Both the position numbers and the translations under genes were made by a program. Positions 25,665 through 33,852 of a DNA stretch of 64,000 nt are shown here, in pieces; the stretch's first letter is position 1; every line of letters begins with the position of its first letter. Location of the stretch: contig JACKJT010000002.1 in NCBI GenBank assembly GCA_020637795.1, positions 248,001 through 312,000 on the forward strand, in the 5' to 3' direction. The stretch is from Hoeflea sp. (GTDB lineage Bacteria; Pseudomonadota; Alphaproteobacteria; Rhizobiales; Rhizobiaceae). The notes under the pieces were generated by a model. It was given only the letters and a program-made list of their open reading frames with translations, had not been told where the DNA came from and made no database searches.

Positions 25665-26717
25665 ATGCTCACACACATTCTCTCCGGCGACCGCCCGCGC
25701 TCACTGGTCCTGACCGGCCTGCTGCTCGCCATCCTGCTTGGCCTGGCGCTGGCGCCGTTCCTGTTCCCCGGCGTGCGGTCTCTCGAAACGGCGGCGCGGA
25801 TCTGCATCTTCATCGTGCTGGTGGCAAGCTACGATCTGCTGCTCGGCTATTCCGGCATCGTCAGCTTCGCCCATACGATGTTTTTCGGCCTTGGTGCCTA
25901 CGGCGTGGCGCTGGCCTCAACCCATATGGGACGCGGCTACGATGCCCTGGTCGTCGGCACCGTGCTGGGTGCGGTTGCTTCCGCCCTTCTGGCGCTGCTG
26001 ATCGGGTTGTTCTCGCTCAGGGTCCGGGCCATCTTCTTCGCCATGATCACGCTTGCGGTTGCCTCCGCCGTGGCGGTGCTCGTCAGCCAGCTCTCTGGCC
26101 TGACCGGGGGCGAGGACGGACTGAACTATTCCATCCCGCGCGAACTGACCCCCGCCTTCAAGCTCGGCAGCCTGTTCGGCGTCACCATCAACGGCAAGAT
26201 TCTCAACTATTACCTGGTGTTCTTCGCCTCGCTGGCGCTGTTCCTGGTGCTTCTGAGGATCGTGAACTCGCCGTTTGGCCGGGTGCTGCAGGCGATCCGT
26301 GAAAACGACTTCCGCGCCGAGGCGATCGGCTATCGGGTGGTGTTCTACCGGACGCTTGCGACCTGCCTCTCCGCCGCCGTCGCAGCGCTCGCGGGCAGCC
26401 TGTTTGCGATCTGGTTGCGCTATGTCGGGCCTGACACCACGCTGTCCTTCGAGATCATGCTCGACATTCTCCTGATGGTGGTGATCGGCGGCATGGGAAC
26501 GATGTATGGCGCGGTGATCGGCGCCACCATCTTCGTGCTCGCGCAGAACTATCTGCAGAACCTGATGGGCGTGGCGTCGGGCGCCACCGAAGGCCTGCCG
26601 CTGCTACCGCAACTGCTCGATCCCGACCGCTGGCTGTTGTGGCTCGGCGTCCTCTTCATTCTCAGCGTTTACTTCTTCCCCACCGGCATCGTCGGACGGC
26701 TGAGGTCGGAGGATTGA
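25665..26717 (+). CDS. livM: LivM-type ABC transporter permease
   Basis: A 350-residue inner-membrane permease, second half of the pore. ASYDLLLGYSGIVSFAHTMFFGLGAYG near residue 50 (outline: GYSGIVSFAH) and VVIGGMGTMYGAVIGA near residue 275 are the family motifs. It begins one base after the livH stop and runs into the alpha/beta hydrolase gene. Confidence 0.92.
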   Translation: MLTHILSGDRPRSLVLTGLLLAILLGLALAPFLFPGVRSLETAARICIFIVLVASYDLLLGYSGIVSFAHTMFFGLGAYGVALASTHMGRGYDALVVGTVLGAVASALLALLIGLFSLRVRAIFFAMITLAVASAVAVLVSQLSGLTGGEDGLNYSIPRELTPAFKLGSLFGVTINGKILNYYLVFFASLALFLVLLRIVNSPFGRVLQAIRENDFRAEAIGYRVVFYRTLATCLSAAVAALAGSLFAIWLRYVGPDTTLSFEIMLDILLMVVIGGMGTMYGAVIGATIFVLAQNYLQNLMGVASGATEGLPLLPQLLDPDRWLLWLGVLFILSVYFFPTGIVGRLRSED

Positions 26718-26722
26718 GGCTG

Positions 26723-27493
26723 GTGGCGGACACACTCCGGCCACGGCCCTTGGTGCTGTTGCACGGCTGGACCATGCGTGGCGCGATCTTCAACGATCTG
26801 ATTGCCAGATTGCCATCTGAGCTCGATTGCCATGCGCCGGACCTGCCGGGCCACGGTGAACGGGCGGCGGAGCAGCCGTCGCTCGCTGCAGCGGCGCAAA
26901 CGCTGTCCGCGTTGCTCGAAGAACATGACCTGAACGATGTCGTTCTGGTCGGCTGGTCGATGGGGGCCGCGGTGGCCTGGCAGTATGTCGAAACCTTCGG
27001 GGCTGACCGGATCGCCGGCCTGATGAGCGTCGACATGAGCCCGAAGCTCGCCTGCGGACCGGACTGGCCGCACGGGCTGATCGGCCAGAGCGCTGAAGAT
27101 GTCGAGACCACCACCGGCCGCATGCTCGCCGACTGGCCGGGAATGGCCGAGGCGATCGCAACCACCATGTTCGGTCATCGCGATGGCGCGCCAGGCTACA
27201 GCCGGGCCGACGCGCGTGAACAGATCCTGTCGAACGATCCCGCCCGGATGATCACCATGTGGAAGGCGCTGGCGAGCATGGACAAGCGACAGGTGATCAG
27301 CGACCTGCCCTGCCCGCTGCTTGCCACCTGCGGCGCGCTGAGCCGGGTCTATCCGGCATCGACGGCCAGCTGGCTGGCCGAGACCGCACCGCGGGGCGAG
27401 ATGCATTCATTCGCGTCTTCCGGCCATTCGCCGCATCTGGAAGAGCCCGCGGCCTTCGCCGCAAGGCTCACCGAATTCGCAGGCAGTCTCTAG
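26723..27493 (+). CDS. Alpha/beta hydrolase
   Basis: About 256 residues of the alpha/beta hydrolase fold. LVLLHGWTM is the oxyanion loop, VGWSMGAA the nucleophile elbow (Ser near residue 77), and SSGHSPHLEEP holds the catalytic His; the fold resembles BioH/pimeloyl esterases. The start is uncertain: GTG 26723 and TTG 26714 are both near the livM stop, and I favour GTG because the GGAGG at 26708 is then ten bases away. Likely function is hydrolysis of an ester or thioester in the transported compound's catabolism; the substrate is not known. Confidence 0.82.
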   Translation: MADTLRPRPLVLLHGWTMRGAIFNDLIARLPSELDCHAPDLPGHGERAAEQPSLAAAAQTLSALLEEHDLNDVVLVGWSMGAAVAWQYVETFGADRIAGLMSVDMSPKLACGPDWPHGLIGQSAEDVETTTGRMLADWPGMAEAIATTMFGHRDGAPGYSRADAREQILSNDPARMITMWKALASMDKRQVISDLPCPLLATCGALSRVYPASTASWLAETAPRGEMHSFASSGHSPHLEEPAAFAARLTEFAGSL

Positions 27494-27560
27494 GCCGCAG
27501 CCTGCCGGCATCGGCGTGAGAATAGCGGTGCAACCGTCTGAAACTGCGTCACAAATGGGA

Positions 27561-27917
27561 CTAGGCGGTCACATCCTTTGCCTTGACCAGCGACCGGCCC
27601 TCGCAGACCAGCAAGCCGTCGGCGTCCGTACAGGTGGCCCAGAGGTCGACCAGGTGTTTTTCAGGCCGCAGCCGGGTGATCTCGACCTTCGCCGTCAGCT
27701 CCGTTTCCGGTGAGGCCGGCGCGAGAAAGCTGAGTTCCTGCTTGAGATAATTGGTGCCCGGCCCAGGGAGTTCCACACCCAGAAGATAGGAAAACAGCGC
27801 CGCGATCAGCGGCTCGGGAATGCTCTCGGGAACAGCCGTGCCGCTCAAACCAGCGAAGTCCTCCAGATCCGCGCGGCTGTAGCTGCGGCTGACGCTTGCT
27901 GACTGACCGACCTGCAT
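27561..27917 (-). CDS. Half hot-dog MaoC-like protein lacking the catalytic motif
   Basis: A 118-residue hot-dog protein, start at 27915-27917. It has the family's second half (NYLKQELSFLAPASP... TELTAKVEITRLRPEKHLV) but where hydratases have D-x-N-P-x-H it reads YSRADLEDFAGLSGTAVPES, with no catalytic Asp-His pair. It overlaps the next MaoC-type gene by one base (TGATG). In many actinobacterial and some proteobacterial hydratases, active and inactive hot-dog halves form a heterodimer; that arrangement is inferred here. Confidence 0.75.
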   Translation of the reverse strand: MQVGQSASVSRSYSRADLEDFAGLSGTAVPESIPEPLIAALFSYLLGVELPGPGTNYLKQELSFLAPASPETELTAKVEITRLRPEKHLVDLWATCTDADGLLVCEGRSLVKAKDVTA

Positions 27918-28273
27918 CAGGCCACCTCCGTTTCGCCGACAAGAAGGTCCGCCCCATCGGCCGCCCTGACGGCGCGAACGGAGAGCGTTCCCGGACATTC
28001 CCCGTTGACCCTCAGCTCGACCGGCTCGCCGGTGTAACAGGGATTGGGAAACATCATTGTCTGTCCGGTTTGGGTGATCCCGGGGTGCGCGGCAATCAGC
28101 ATCCCCCAGAGCTTGGTGTAGATCAGCATGCCGTGGCTGACAGTGCGTCCGAAGGCGGTCCGAGCCGAAAACTCCGGGTCGACGTGGATTGGATTGTCGT
28201 CGCCCGAAATCCGCGCGAACAGGTCGAATTCCTGCTGTGAGGGGGTCCAGGTGGTGGAAAGGTCGATCTTCAT
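27917..28273 (-). CDS. MaoC-like (R)-specific enoyl-CoA hydratase, half size
   Basis: A 118-residue single hot-dog domain. The hydratase-2 motif FARISGDDNPIHVDPEFS carries the catalytic Asp and His, and the TVSHGMLIYTKLWGM segment is the conserved G-M-L helix. It would add water to trans-2-enoyl-CoA to give (R)-3-hydroxyacyl-CoA. Its start overlaps the acyl-CoA ligase stop by four bases, and its stop overlaps the downstream degenerate half, so the three are translationally coupled. Confidence 0.85.
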   Translation of the reverse strand: MKIDLSTTWTPSQQEFDLFARISGDDNPIHVDPEFSARTAFGRTVSHGMLIYTKLWGMLIAAHPGITQTGQTMMFPNPCYTGEPVELRVNGECPGTLSVRAVRAADGADLLVGETEVA

Positions 28274-29754
28274 GGCAGCATCGATCTCAATTCGGGCTTG
28301 CGAACCTTGCCGGCGGCGGTTCGGGGAAAGTCTTCCACCAGCGTGACCTGGACGGGGACCTTGTACGCCGCCAGCCTTTGCCGGCTCCAGCTTCTGAGTT
28401 CCTGGGGATCGAGGCTGGCGCCGGGCCTTGCAATGATGAAGGCCGCGCCGACCTCTCCCCATTTCGGGTCCGGCATGCTGATCACCGCGGATTCGAGCAC
28501 ATCGGCATGTTCGTTGAGCACCCGCTCGACTTCCGCCGGGTAGACGTTTTCGCCGCCGGAAATGTACATGTCCTTGATCCGGTCGACGATGAAGATGTAG
28601 CCGTCCTCGTCGCGCCGGCCGACATCGCCGGTGCGAAGCCAGCCATCCTCGGTAAAGGCGTCGCGCGTGGCCTTTTCGTTGAGGTAATATCCCGGCGTGA
28701 TGTTGGGACCCTTGAGCTGGATCTCGCCGGCGCCCGGCTGTCCGGCGACAACGCCGTCAAGCCGCATCTCGGTGAGCATCTGCGCCCGGCCGACAGAACC
28801 GATCTTCCGCTCGGCGTTTTCCGGATCCATCAGGAACACCGTCGGTCCGGTTTCGGTCATGCCCATGCCGTTGAGCACCTTGGCGCCGAGCCCCGCGAAG
28901 AACCGGATCAGCGGTTCCGGCAAGGGTGCGCCGCCGCAGCCGCAGCGGACCGAACGCCAGTCGATCTCGCCGACATCGGGCAGCAGGCTGAAAGCCTGGT
29001 AAATTGCCGGCACCCCGAAGAACTGGCTCACCTCTCCCTGCTTGAGCAGGGTGAAAATCTGGTCCGGTTCGAATTTCGGCAGAACCGTCGAGGAGCCGCC
29101 CATCAGGAACAGCGGCAGGGTGTAGAGATTGATGCCCGCGGTGTGAAACAGCGGCAGGAAATTGACCGAACGGTCTTCCCCGGTCATCCGCGCGGCCTGG
29201 GAAATGTTGATGGCGTTGGCCCAGGCCATCCGGGCGGTCTGGATCACCGCCTTCGGCCGCCCGGTCGTCCCCGAGGTAAACAGCAGGTACCAGGGCTGGT
29301 TCGCATCGACCGACACGGCGGGCTGCGATTCACCCGCATCTATCCATGCCGCAAGATCGGTCTCGATAGCCAGTTTGGGAATGTTGCAGGATTGCGCCAC
29401 CGCGTCCGCCAGCCCGGCCTGCGCTGCATCGCAGATCAGCGCCATGGCGCCGACCGGCTCGAGCGTCTCGACCAGTTCCGGCGCCGGTTGCCGCCAGTTG
29501 AGCGGGCACAGGATCACGCCGGTCTTCTGGCAGGCAAACAGCGTTATGAAGAACTCGACCCGGTTGAGGCAAAGGATCGCCAGACGATCGCCGTGTGTGA
29601 TGCCTGCCCGGGCAAGACCGGCGGCCACCCCGTTTGCCGCCTTGTCGATTTCGGCAAACCGCCACTGCCGTCCGCTGGCTGCATCGGTGAAAGCAATTGC
29701 ATCCGGGGATATCTCGGCCCGCTTGCCGGCCATGTCGGGAATGGTGTCAAACAT
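28270..29754 (-). CDS. Acyl-CoA synthetase (AMP-forming)
   Basis: A 494-residue ANL-superfamily ligase activating a carboxylate to its CoA thioester. Start at 29752-29754 (MFDTIPDMAG). The P-loop LLFTSGTTGRPKAVI lies near residue 155, the A5 motif GMGMTETGP near 300, the A7-A8 region GWLRTGDVGRRDEDGY near 375 and the hinge, and a C-terminal lysine in PRTAAGKVRKPEL near 480. It probably acts on the acid brought in by the adjacent Liv-type transporter. Closest in style to medium-chain or cyclohexane/benzoate-type ligases; substrate not determinable. Confidence 0.9.
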   Translation of the reverse strand: MFDTIPDMAGKRAEISPDAIAFTDAASGRQWRFAEIDKAANGVAAGLARAGITHGDRLAILCLNRVEFFITLFACQKTGVILCPLNWRQPAPELVETLEPVGAMALICDAAQAGLADAVAQSCNIPKLAIETDLAAWIDAGESQPAVSVDANQPWYLLFTSGTTGRPKAVIQTARMAWANAINISQAARMTGEDRSVNFLPLFHTAGINLYTLPLFLMGGSSTVLPKFEPDQIFTLLKQGEVSQFFGVPAIYQAFSLLPDVGEIDWRSVRCGCGGAPLPEPLIRFFAGLGAKVLNGMGMTETGPTVFLMDPENAERKIGSVGRAQMLTEMRLDGVVAGQPGAGEIQLKGPNITPGYYLNEKATRDAFTEDGWLRTGDVGRRDEDGYIFIVDRIKDMYISGGENVYPAEVERVLNEHADVLESAVISMPDPKWGEVGAAFIIARPGASLDPQELRSWSRQRLAAYKVPVQVTLVEDFPRTAAGKVRKPELRSMLP

Positions 29755-30529
29755 CTGCCGTGCCTCCGATGCGTTCGAGAAACCGTGACATGCCGCGTGC
29801 CGTGTCGGGCGCACCAATCCGGTCAAGAAACGCCGCAGTCTCGGCATCAAGCCGTGCCTCGACCTGGCCGCGGCGGGCGCTGTCCCAGATCAGGGCCTTG
29901 GTCGCCAGCCGGGTGCCGATCTCGCCTCTTGCCGCAAGTTCGAATGCTCGCTCTTCGGGCGTGTCGGATATGGCCGTGGCCAGTCCTGCATCACACAGTG
30001 CCTGTGCTGACAGACGCCGGTCCGACTGCAGCCATTCCGCCGCACGTCCGGCGCCGATTCGTTCGGGCAGCAGCGCTGTCCAGCCGCCGTCCGGGGCGAA
30101 GCCGACCTGCGGATAATAGGGCTGCACGAAGGCGTCGGGAGCAAGCACCGCGAGATCCGCAGCAAACAGCAGCCCCGCCGACCCACCGGTGATCGCCCCG
30201 CGAGCCGCCACCACTACCACGCGTGGCATGGCGATCAGCCGGGCGACGATCGTCTGCAGCAGCGGGACGACCGCGCGGGCATAGTCCTGCCCGCTGCCGT
30301 CAAGCGTAGCGGCATGAAAGCCGCGGACATCACCGCCGCTCGAGAAATTCCGTCCGCCGCAGATGAGGATGACTTTGGCGTCCTGCTCCTCCGCCCGGTC
30401 CAGCGCCGAGACGAGATCGCCGAGCAATTCCGGTTCGAGCGAATTGGCGCGACCGCCGGCAAGCGTCAGCCGCGCGCAGACAGCGTCTCCCGGAAAGTCG
30501 ACAGTGTCGAACGCGACCTTCGCCGTCAT
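29747..30529 (-). CDS. Enoyl-CoA hydratase/isomerase
   Basis: A 260-residue crotonase-fold protein. NFSSGGDVRGF is the first oxyanion-hole region, and ARGAITGGSAGLLFAADLAVLA holds the second. The usual catalytic Glu pair is not evident (the helix reads FVQPYYPQVGFAPDGGW), as in isomerase-like or hydrolase-like members, so the reaction may not be simple hydration. It overlaps the ligase by eight bases and tetR by four. Confidence 0.86.
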   Translation of the reverse strand: MTAKVAFDTVDFPGDAVCARLTLAGGRANSLEPELLGDLVSALDRAEEQDAKVILICGGRNFSSGGDVRGFHAATLDGSGQDYARAVVPLLQTIVARLIAMPRVVVVAARGAITGGSAGLLFAADLAVLAPDAFVQPYYPQVGFAPDGGWTALLPERIGAGRAAEWLQSDRRLSAQALCDAGLATAISDTPEERAFELAARGEIGTRLATKALIWDSARRGQVEARLDAETAAFLDRIGAPDTARGMSRFLERIGGTADV

Positions 30530-31116
30530 GGCGCAATACCGTCCCTTATCATCGAGTAGGCCTCGTTGACGACATGGTCGATGTCGGCGGTTTCGTCCCA
30601 GAGCACGTAGCGCTCGCCCAGCGTCTTGGCGATCCCCATCAGGGCCCAGGCCCGGACCTCGGCGTCGCCTGGCCGCAATTCCCCGGCCGCTTCGGCCTCC
30701 CGCAACTGTGCGGCGTAGGCCTTGGCGAAAGTGGTGAAATAGGCCTTGTAGGCCTCGACATCGATGAAGCGGGCTTCCTCGACGATGCGGTAGAGCGACG
30801 GACGTTCGGCGACGAAGCGCAGGAACGCCTTGAGACCAGCGCGCTCGGCCTCAAGCCGGTTGGGCGCATCGGCCACCGCCTGGGTGACCATGGCGCGCGT
30901 CAGTTGCCCCATTTCCAGAACCAGTTCGCGGAAGACGTCTTCCTTGCTGGAGAAGTAGATGTAGAAGGTGCCGAGCGCCGTCTTTGCATGACGGGTGATG
31001 TCGGCGATCGAGGCTGCGGAGAAGCCCTGGGTGCCGATCATCGCTTCGGCCGCGCGCAGGATCTGCTCGCGCCGCTCTGCGCCCCTTCGGGTTCTGGGAT
31101 ACGGGTTCGTTGCCAT
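30526..31116 (-). CDS. TetR-family transcriptional regulator
   Basis: A 196-residue regulator. The N-terminal HTH spans about residues 12-58 (RREQILRAAEAMIGTQGFSA ASIADITRHAKTALGTFYIYF, written in two parts). The C-terminal domain binds an unknown ligand, likely an acyl-CoA given its operon. Start at 31114-31116; the operator-like inverted repeat ends five bases upstream, leaving no room for a ribosome site, so the mRNA may be leaderless or start at the in-frame ATG at 31135-31137, inside the operator. It is the first gene of the ligase/hydratase operon. Confidence 0.9.
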   Translation of the reverse strand: MATNPYPRTRRGAERREQILRAAEAMIGTQGFSAASIADITRHAKTALGTFYIYFSSKEDVFRELVLEMGQLTRAMVTQAVADAPNRLEAERAGLKAFLRFVAERPSLYRIVEEARFIDVEAYKAYFTTFAKAYAAQLREAEAAGELRPGDAEVRAWALMGIAKTLGERYVLWDETADIDHVVNEAYSMIRDGIAP

Positions 31117-31120
31117 AAAA

Positions 31121-31138
31121 CATGAATACTGATTCATA
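31121..31138. promoter_or_regulatory. Putative TetR operator, autoregulatory
   Basis: CATGAAT-ACTG-ATTCATA, 16 of 18 positions identical to the site at 21845-21862. It abuts the tetR start, which suggests autorepression and joint control of both arms of the regulon. Confidence 0.75.
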
Positions 31139-31186
31139 TTTCAAAAAGCAAGATCCAGCGCCATCGTAACAGCAGAACGGTTACCG

Positions 31187-31804
31187 TCAGGGAAACAAGA
31201 CCGGCGCGTCGCCTTGCCGCCACTGTGGGTACTTGCTCATGATATGTTCGAACCCGTCCGAGACCAGGAATCGCTCGAGCCAGCCTTGCAGCGCCGGCCA
31301 GTCCTGCGCGTCGAACCATTGCTTGTCGATGAAGGCAAACTGCCGGACAAAGGGCAAGATGGCATGGTCGGCAAGGCTTGGCCGATCGAAAATCCACTCG
31401 CCGATTTGCGCGTTGAGCTCGCTCAGGAACGCCGCGGCGGCGTCACGCTGGCTTTCCGGATCGGTTCCGGGATACCGGTTGGCATATTTGGTCCGGTCCA
31501 GCGCCTGCTTGAAAGGCCCGTCGGAACGCGCGATCCAGTCATGCCCCTCTTCCGGCATTTTCAGCCAGCCTTCGGGATCGTTCAGAGTGAGAGCCCAGAC
31601 CATCACGTCAAGGCTTTCATCGATCACGCCGCCTTCATGGACGAGACACGGCACCGTCCCGCTCGGCGACGCGGCCAGGAAGGCAGCCGGCTTGTCGCGC
31701 AGCAGGACTTCCCGGAGTTCGACCTCGACCCCGGCAGACGCAAGCGCCAGGCGCGCGCGCATGGCATAGGGGCACCGGCGGAAGGAATAGAGAACGGGCT
31801 TCAT
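31187..31804 (-). CDS. Glutathione S-transferase family protein
   Basis: A 205-residue GST. The N-terminal thioredoxin fold begins MKPVLYSFRRCPYAMRARLAL with Cys11 in a CPYA motif, as in cysteine-type or omega-like GSTs, and has the cis-proline/SPSGTVPCL segment and the ESLDVMVW glutathione-binding turn. The C-terminal helical domain follows from about residue 85. Could be a glutathione-dependent reductase. ATG at 31802-31804. Not linked by overlap to either neighbour. Confidence 0.85.
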   Translation of the reverse strand: MKPVLYSFRRCPYAMRARLALASAGVEVELREVLLRDKPAAFLAASPSGTVPCLVHEGGVIDESLDVMVWALTLNDPEGWLKMPEEGHDWIARSDGPFKQALDRTKYANRYPGTDPESQRDAAAAFLSELNAQIGEWIFDRPSLADHAILPFVRQFAFIDKQWFDAQDWPALQGWLERFLVSDGFEHIMSKYPQWRQGDAPVLFP

Positions 31805-31898
31805 CACGATCCCGCAGTAGCAAACTCTACCCTGAATTCAAAGCCGGGGAACCTGTCGCGGGATCAGCCGAAGGCTTCCGCCCTTCTCCAGGCCGGGA

Positions 31899-32816
31899 CT
31901 ACTTGCCCCACCGCAGCGCCATCACGTCGAGATCCCTGGCCAGTTCCAGCAGGCGGGCGCGTGTCCGCTCCGACATCGGCTTGAGCGGATGACGCACATG
32001 ATCGCTGCCAATGACGCCGCCTTCCTTGAACACCACCTTGGCCGCGCGCAATCCGCACTGGCGGTTTTCATGATTGATCAGCGGCAGGCATTTCTGCCAT
32101 TGCTTGAGCGCCGCATCCTTGTCGCCGGACCTGTAGCTGGTGACGATCGGCCGGATCAGTTCGGGAAACATTGCCGACGTCATCGTGCCGGTGGCGCCGG
32201 CGTCGAGGTCGGCCAGCAGTGTCACCGCTTCCTCGCCGTCAAACGGACCGTCGATATAGTCGCCGGCGGCCTCGATCAGCGCCGCCAGCTTGTCGGCGGC
32301 AAAGGGGCACTCGATCTTGAAGTAAGACACGTTCTCGAGCTCCTTCGCCAGGCGCGCCAGCAGATCGACCGGCATCGTCACGCCGGACAGCGGCGCGTCC
32401 TGCACCATCACCGGTATCGAGATCGCGTTGTTGACCGCCTCGAAATGCTCGAAGATTCCCTGCGGCGCCGGGTAGAGCCCTGACCCGTGATAGGGCGGCA
32501 TCATCATGATCATCGACGCGCCCATCGCCTCGGCAGCCTGCGCCCGCTGCGTCGCGATTTGCGTGGAGAAATGGCTGGTGGTGACGATGATGGGCACCCG
32601 CCCGCCCGCATGCTCGAGGCTCAGCCGCATCAACAATGTGCGCTCCTCGTCCGACAGCAGGAACTGCTCGGAATAATTGGCCAGGATGCAGATTGCGTCG
32701 ACGCCCTGATCGATCATGCAGTCGATCACCCGGCGCATGCCCTCCTCATCCACACGACCGTCGGGGTGAAACGGCGTTGGAGCCACGGGAAGAATATTGG
32801 CGAGCGGTTGCTTCAT
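31899..32816 (-). CDS. L-2-keto-3-deoxyarabonate dehydratase (DHDPS family)
   Basis: A 305-residue class I aldolase-fold enzyme. CILANYSEQFLLSDEER near residue 44, the Schiff-base lysine in SYFKIECPF near 165, and GPFDGEEAVTLLADLDAGATG near 195 resemble the Azospirillum AraD enzyme, which converts L-2-keto-3-deoxyarabonate to alpha-ketoglutarate semialdehyde. It lies downstream of an aldose dehydrogenase and an arabonate-type dehydratase, so the pathway order is preserved. A D-galactose role (KDGal) is less likely because that route uses a kinase and aldolase. Confidence 0.85.
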   Translation of the reverse strand: MKQPLANILPVAPTPFHPDGRVDEEGMRRVIDCMIDQGVDAICILANYSEQFLLSDEERTLLMRLSLEHAGGRVPIIVTTSHFSTQIATQRAQAAEAMGASMIMMMPPYHGSGLYPAPQGIFEHFEAVNNAISIPVMVQDAPLSGVTMPVDLLARLAKELENVSYFKIECPFAADKLAALIEAAGDYIDGPFDGEEAVTLLADLDAGATGTMTSAMFPELIRPIVTSYRSGDKDAALKQWQKCLPLINHENRQCGLRAAKVVFKEGGVIGSDHVRHPLKPMSERTRARLLELARDLDVMALRWGK

Positions 32817-32913
32817 CGTTTCATCCTTTCGGGAATGGTCTCATCGGCTTGAAGCCGGAATTGCAGGCCTGGTCGCCGCGGCATCCACGGCCCGGCTTAA
32901 TGGCGTGAACGCC

Positions 32914-33852
32914 TCATTCGACAAACGGCTCGACGGAGACCCGCTTGCCCAGGAGAAAGGCATCGGCGACATGCGCCATTGGGGCAAGATCCATGTCTAT
33001 GCCCCTCGCCCGCACCAGCGCCGCCATGTTGGCATAGAGCCTCGGATACTCGCCCTTGAGCGCCGTATCGCCGATGGCCGCGTTTTGCATCTCGCCATTG
33101 ATCGAAAGCGTCGCACCGCCTTCGGACAGGACCAGGCTGCCCTGATCGGTCTCGATGGCGATGTTCCAGAACTGGTCCCCTTCCTTGCGGAAATCGAATT
33201 CGGCACTGACCTGCGCGCCCTGCGGGTGGGCAAATGTCAGGTTGGCCGCGATCGGGGTTTCGCAGTTCTCCGGGATCAGCAACTCCGACGAGGAGATATG
33301 GATCGGATCCTGCAGGATCTCGGTGACGATCGACAGCGCGTTGATGCCCGGATCGAAGACGCCCAGGCCGCCCGCCTGCCAGATCCAGGTCTGGCCGGGG
33401 TGCCATTTGCGCACGTCTTCCTTCCAGGTCACCACCAGGTTTTTGAGTGTCTTGCCGGCGAGCCAGGCCTTGGCGGGCGCGACCATGGCGGCCTCGCGCG
33501 AGTGCCATGTGGCATAGAGCGAGACCCCTGCCCGGCGCGCCAGGGCCTTGAGCGCGTGGCATTCTGACAGCGTAGCTCCCGGCGGCTTTTCCAGCATCAC
33601 GTGACGGCCGGCGAGAATGGCGGCCCTGGCAAAATCGAACCGTGGAACTGGCGGCATGCAGAGCGAAACGACGGTAATGTCGGGCCGCGCCTCCAGCATG
33701 GCGTCGAAATTCTCGAACGCCTCGACCCCGTCGACAGAGCCGCGCCGCGACACCGTTGCGGCCAGTTCCCAGTCCGGCGAGGCCATCAACGCCGGAACGT
33801 GCTGGTCGCGGGCAATCTTGCCGATCCCTGCAAGGGCGATCTTGAATGCCAT
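32914..33852 (-). CDS. Aldose (L-arabinose/D-galactose) 1-dehydrogenase
   Basis: A 312-residue Gfo/Idh/MocA oxidoreductase. The Rossmann opening is AFKIALAGIGKIARDQHVPAL, then EKPPGATLSE near 91-100, the conserved EKP lysine for catalysis, and a Trp-rich sugar-binding part (WHPGQTWIWQAGGLGVFDPGINAL). It resembles galactose dehydrogenase and Azospirillum L-arabinose 1-dehydrogenase, giving the aldonolactone. The start shares one base with the dehydratase stop (TGATG). Confidence 0.87.
   Translation of the reverse strand: MAFKIALAGIGKIARDQHVPALMASPDWELAATVSRRGSVDGVEAFENFDAMLEARPDITVVSLCMPPVPRFDFARAAILAGRHVMLEKPPGATLSECHALKALARRAGVSLYATWHSREAAMVAPAKAWLAGKTLKNLVVTWKEDVRKWHPGQTWIWQAGGLGVFDPGINALSIVTEILQDPIHISSSELLIPENCETPIAANLTFAHPQGAQVSAEFDFRKEGDQFWNIAIETDQGSLVLSEGGATLSINGEMQNAAIGDTALKGEYPRLYANMAALVRARGIDMDLAPMAHVADAFLLGKRVSVEPFVE

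Noticed and set aside
28189..30192. A 667-codon plus-strand frame
   Set aside because: It lies antisense to the acyl-CoA ligase and crotonase, whose family motifs are clear. High G+C keeps opposite-strand frames open; its product is Arg/His/Pro-rich with no domain.
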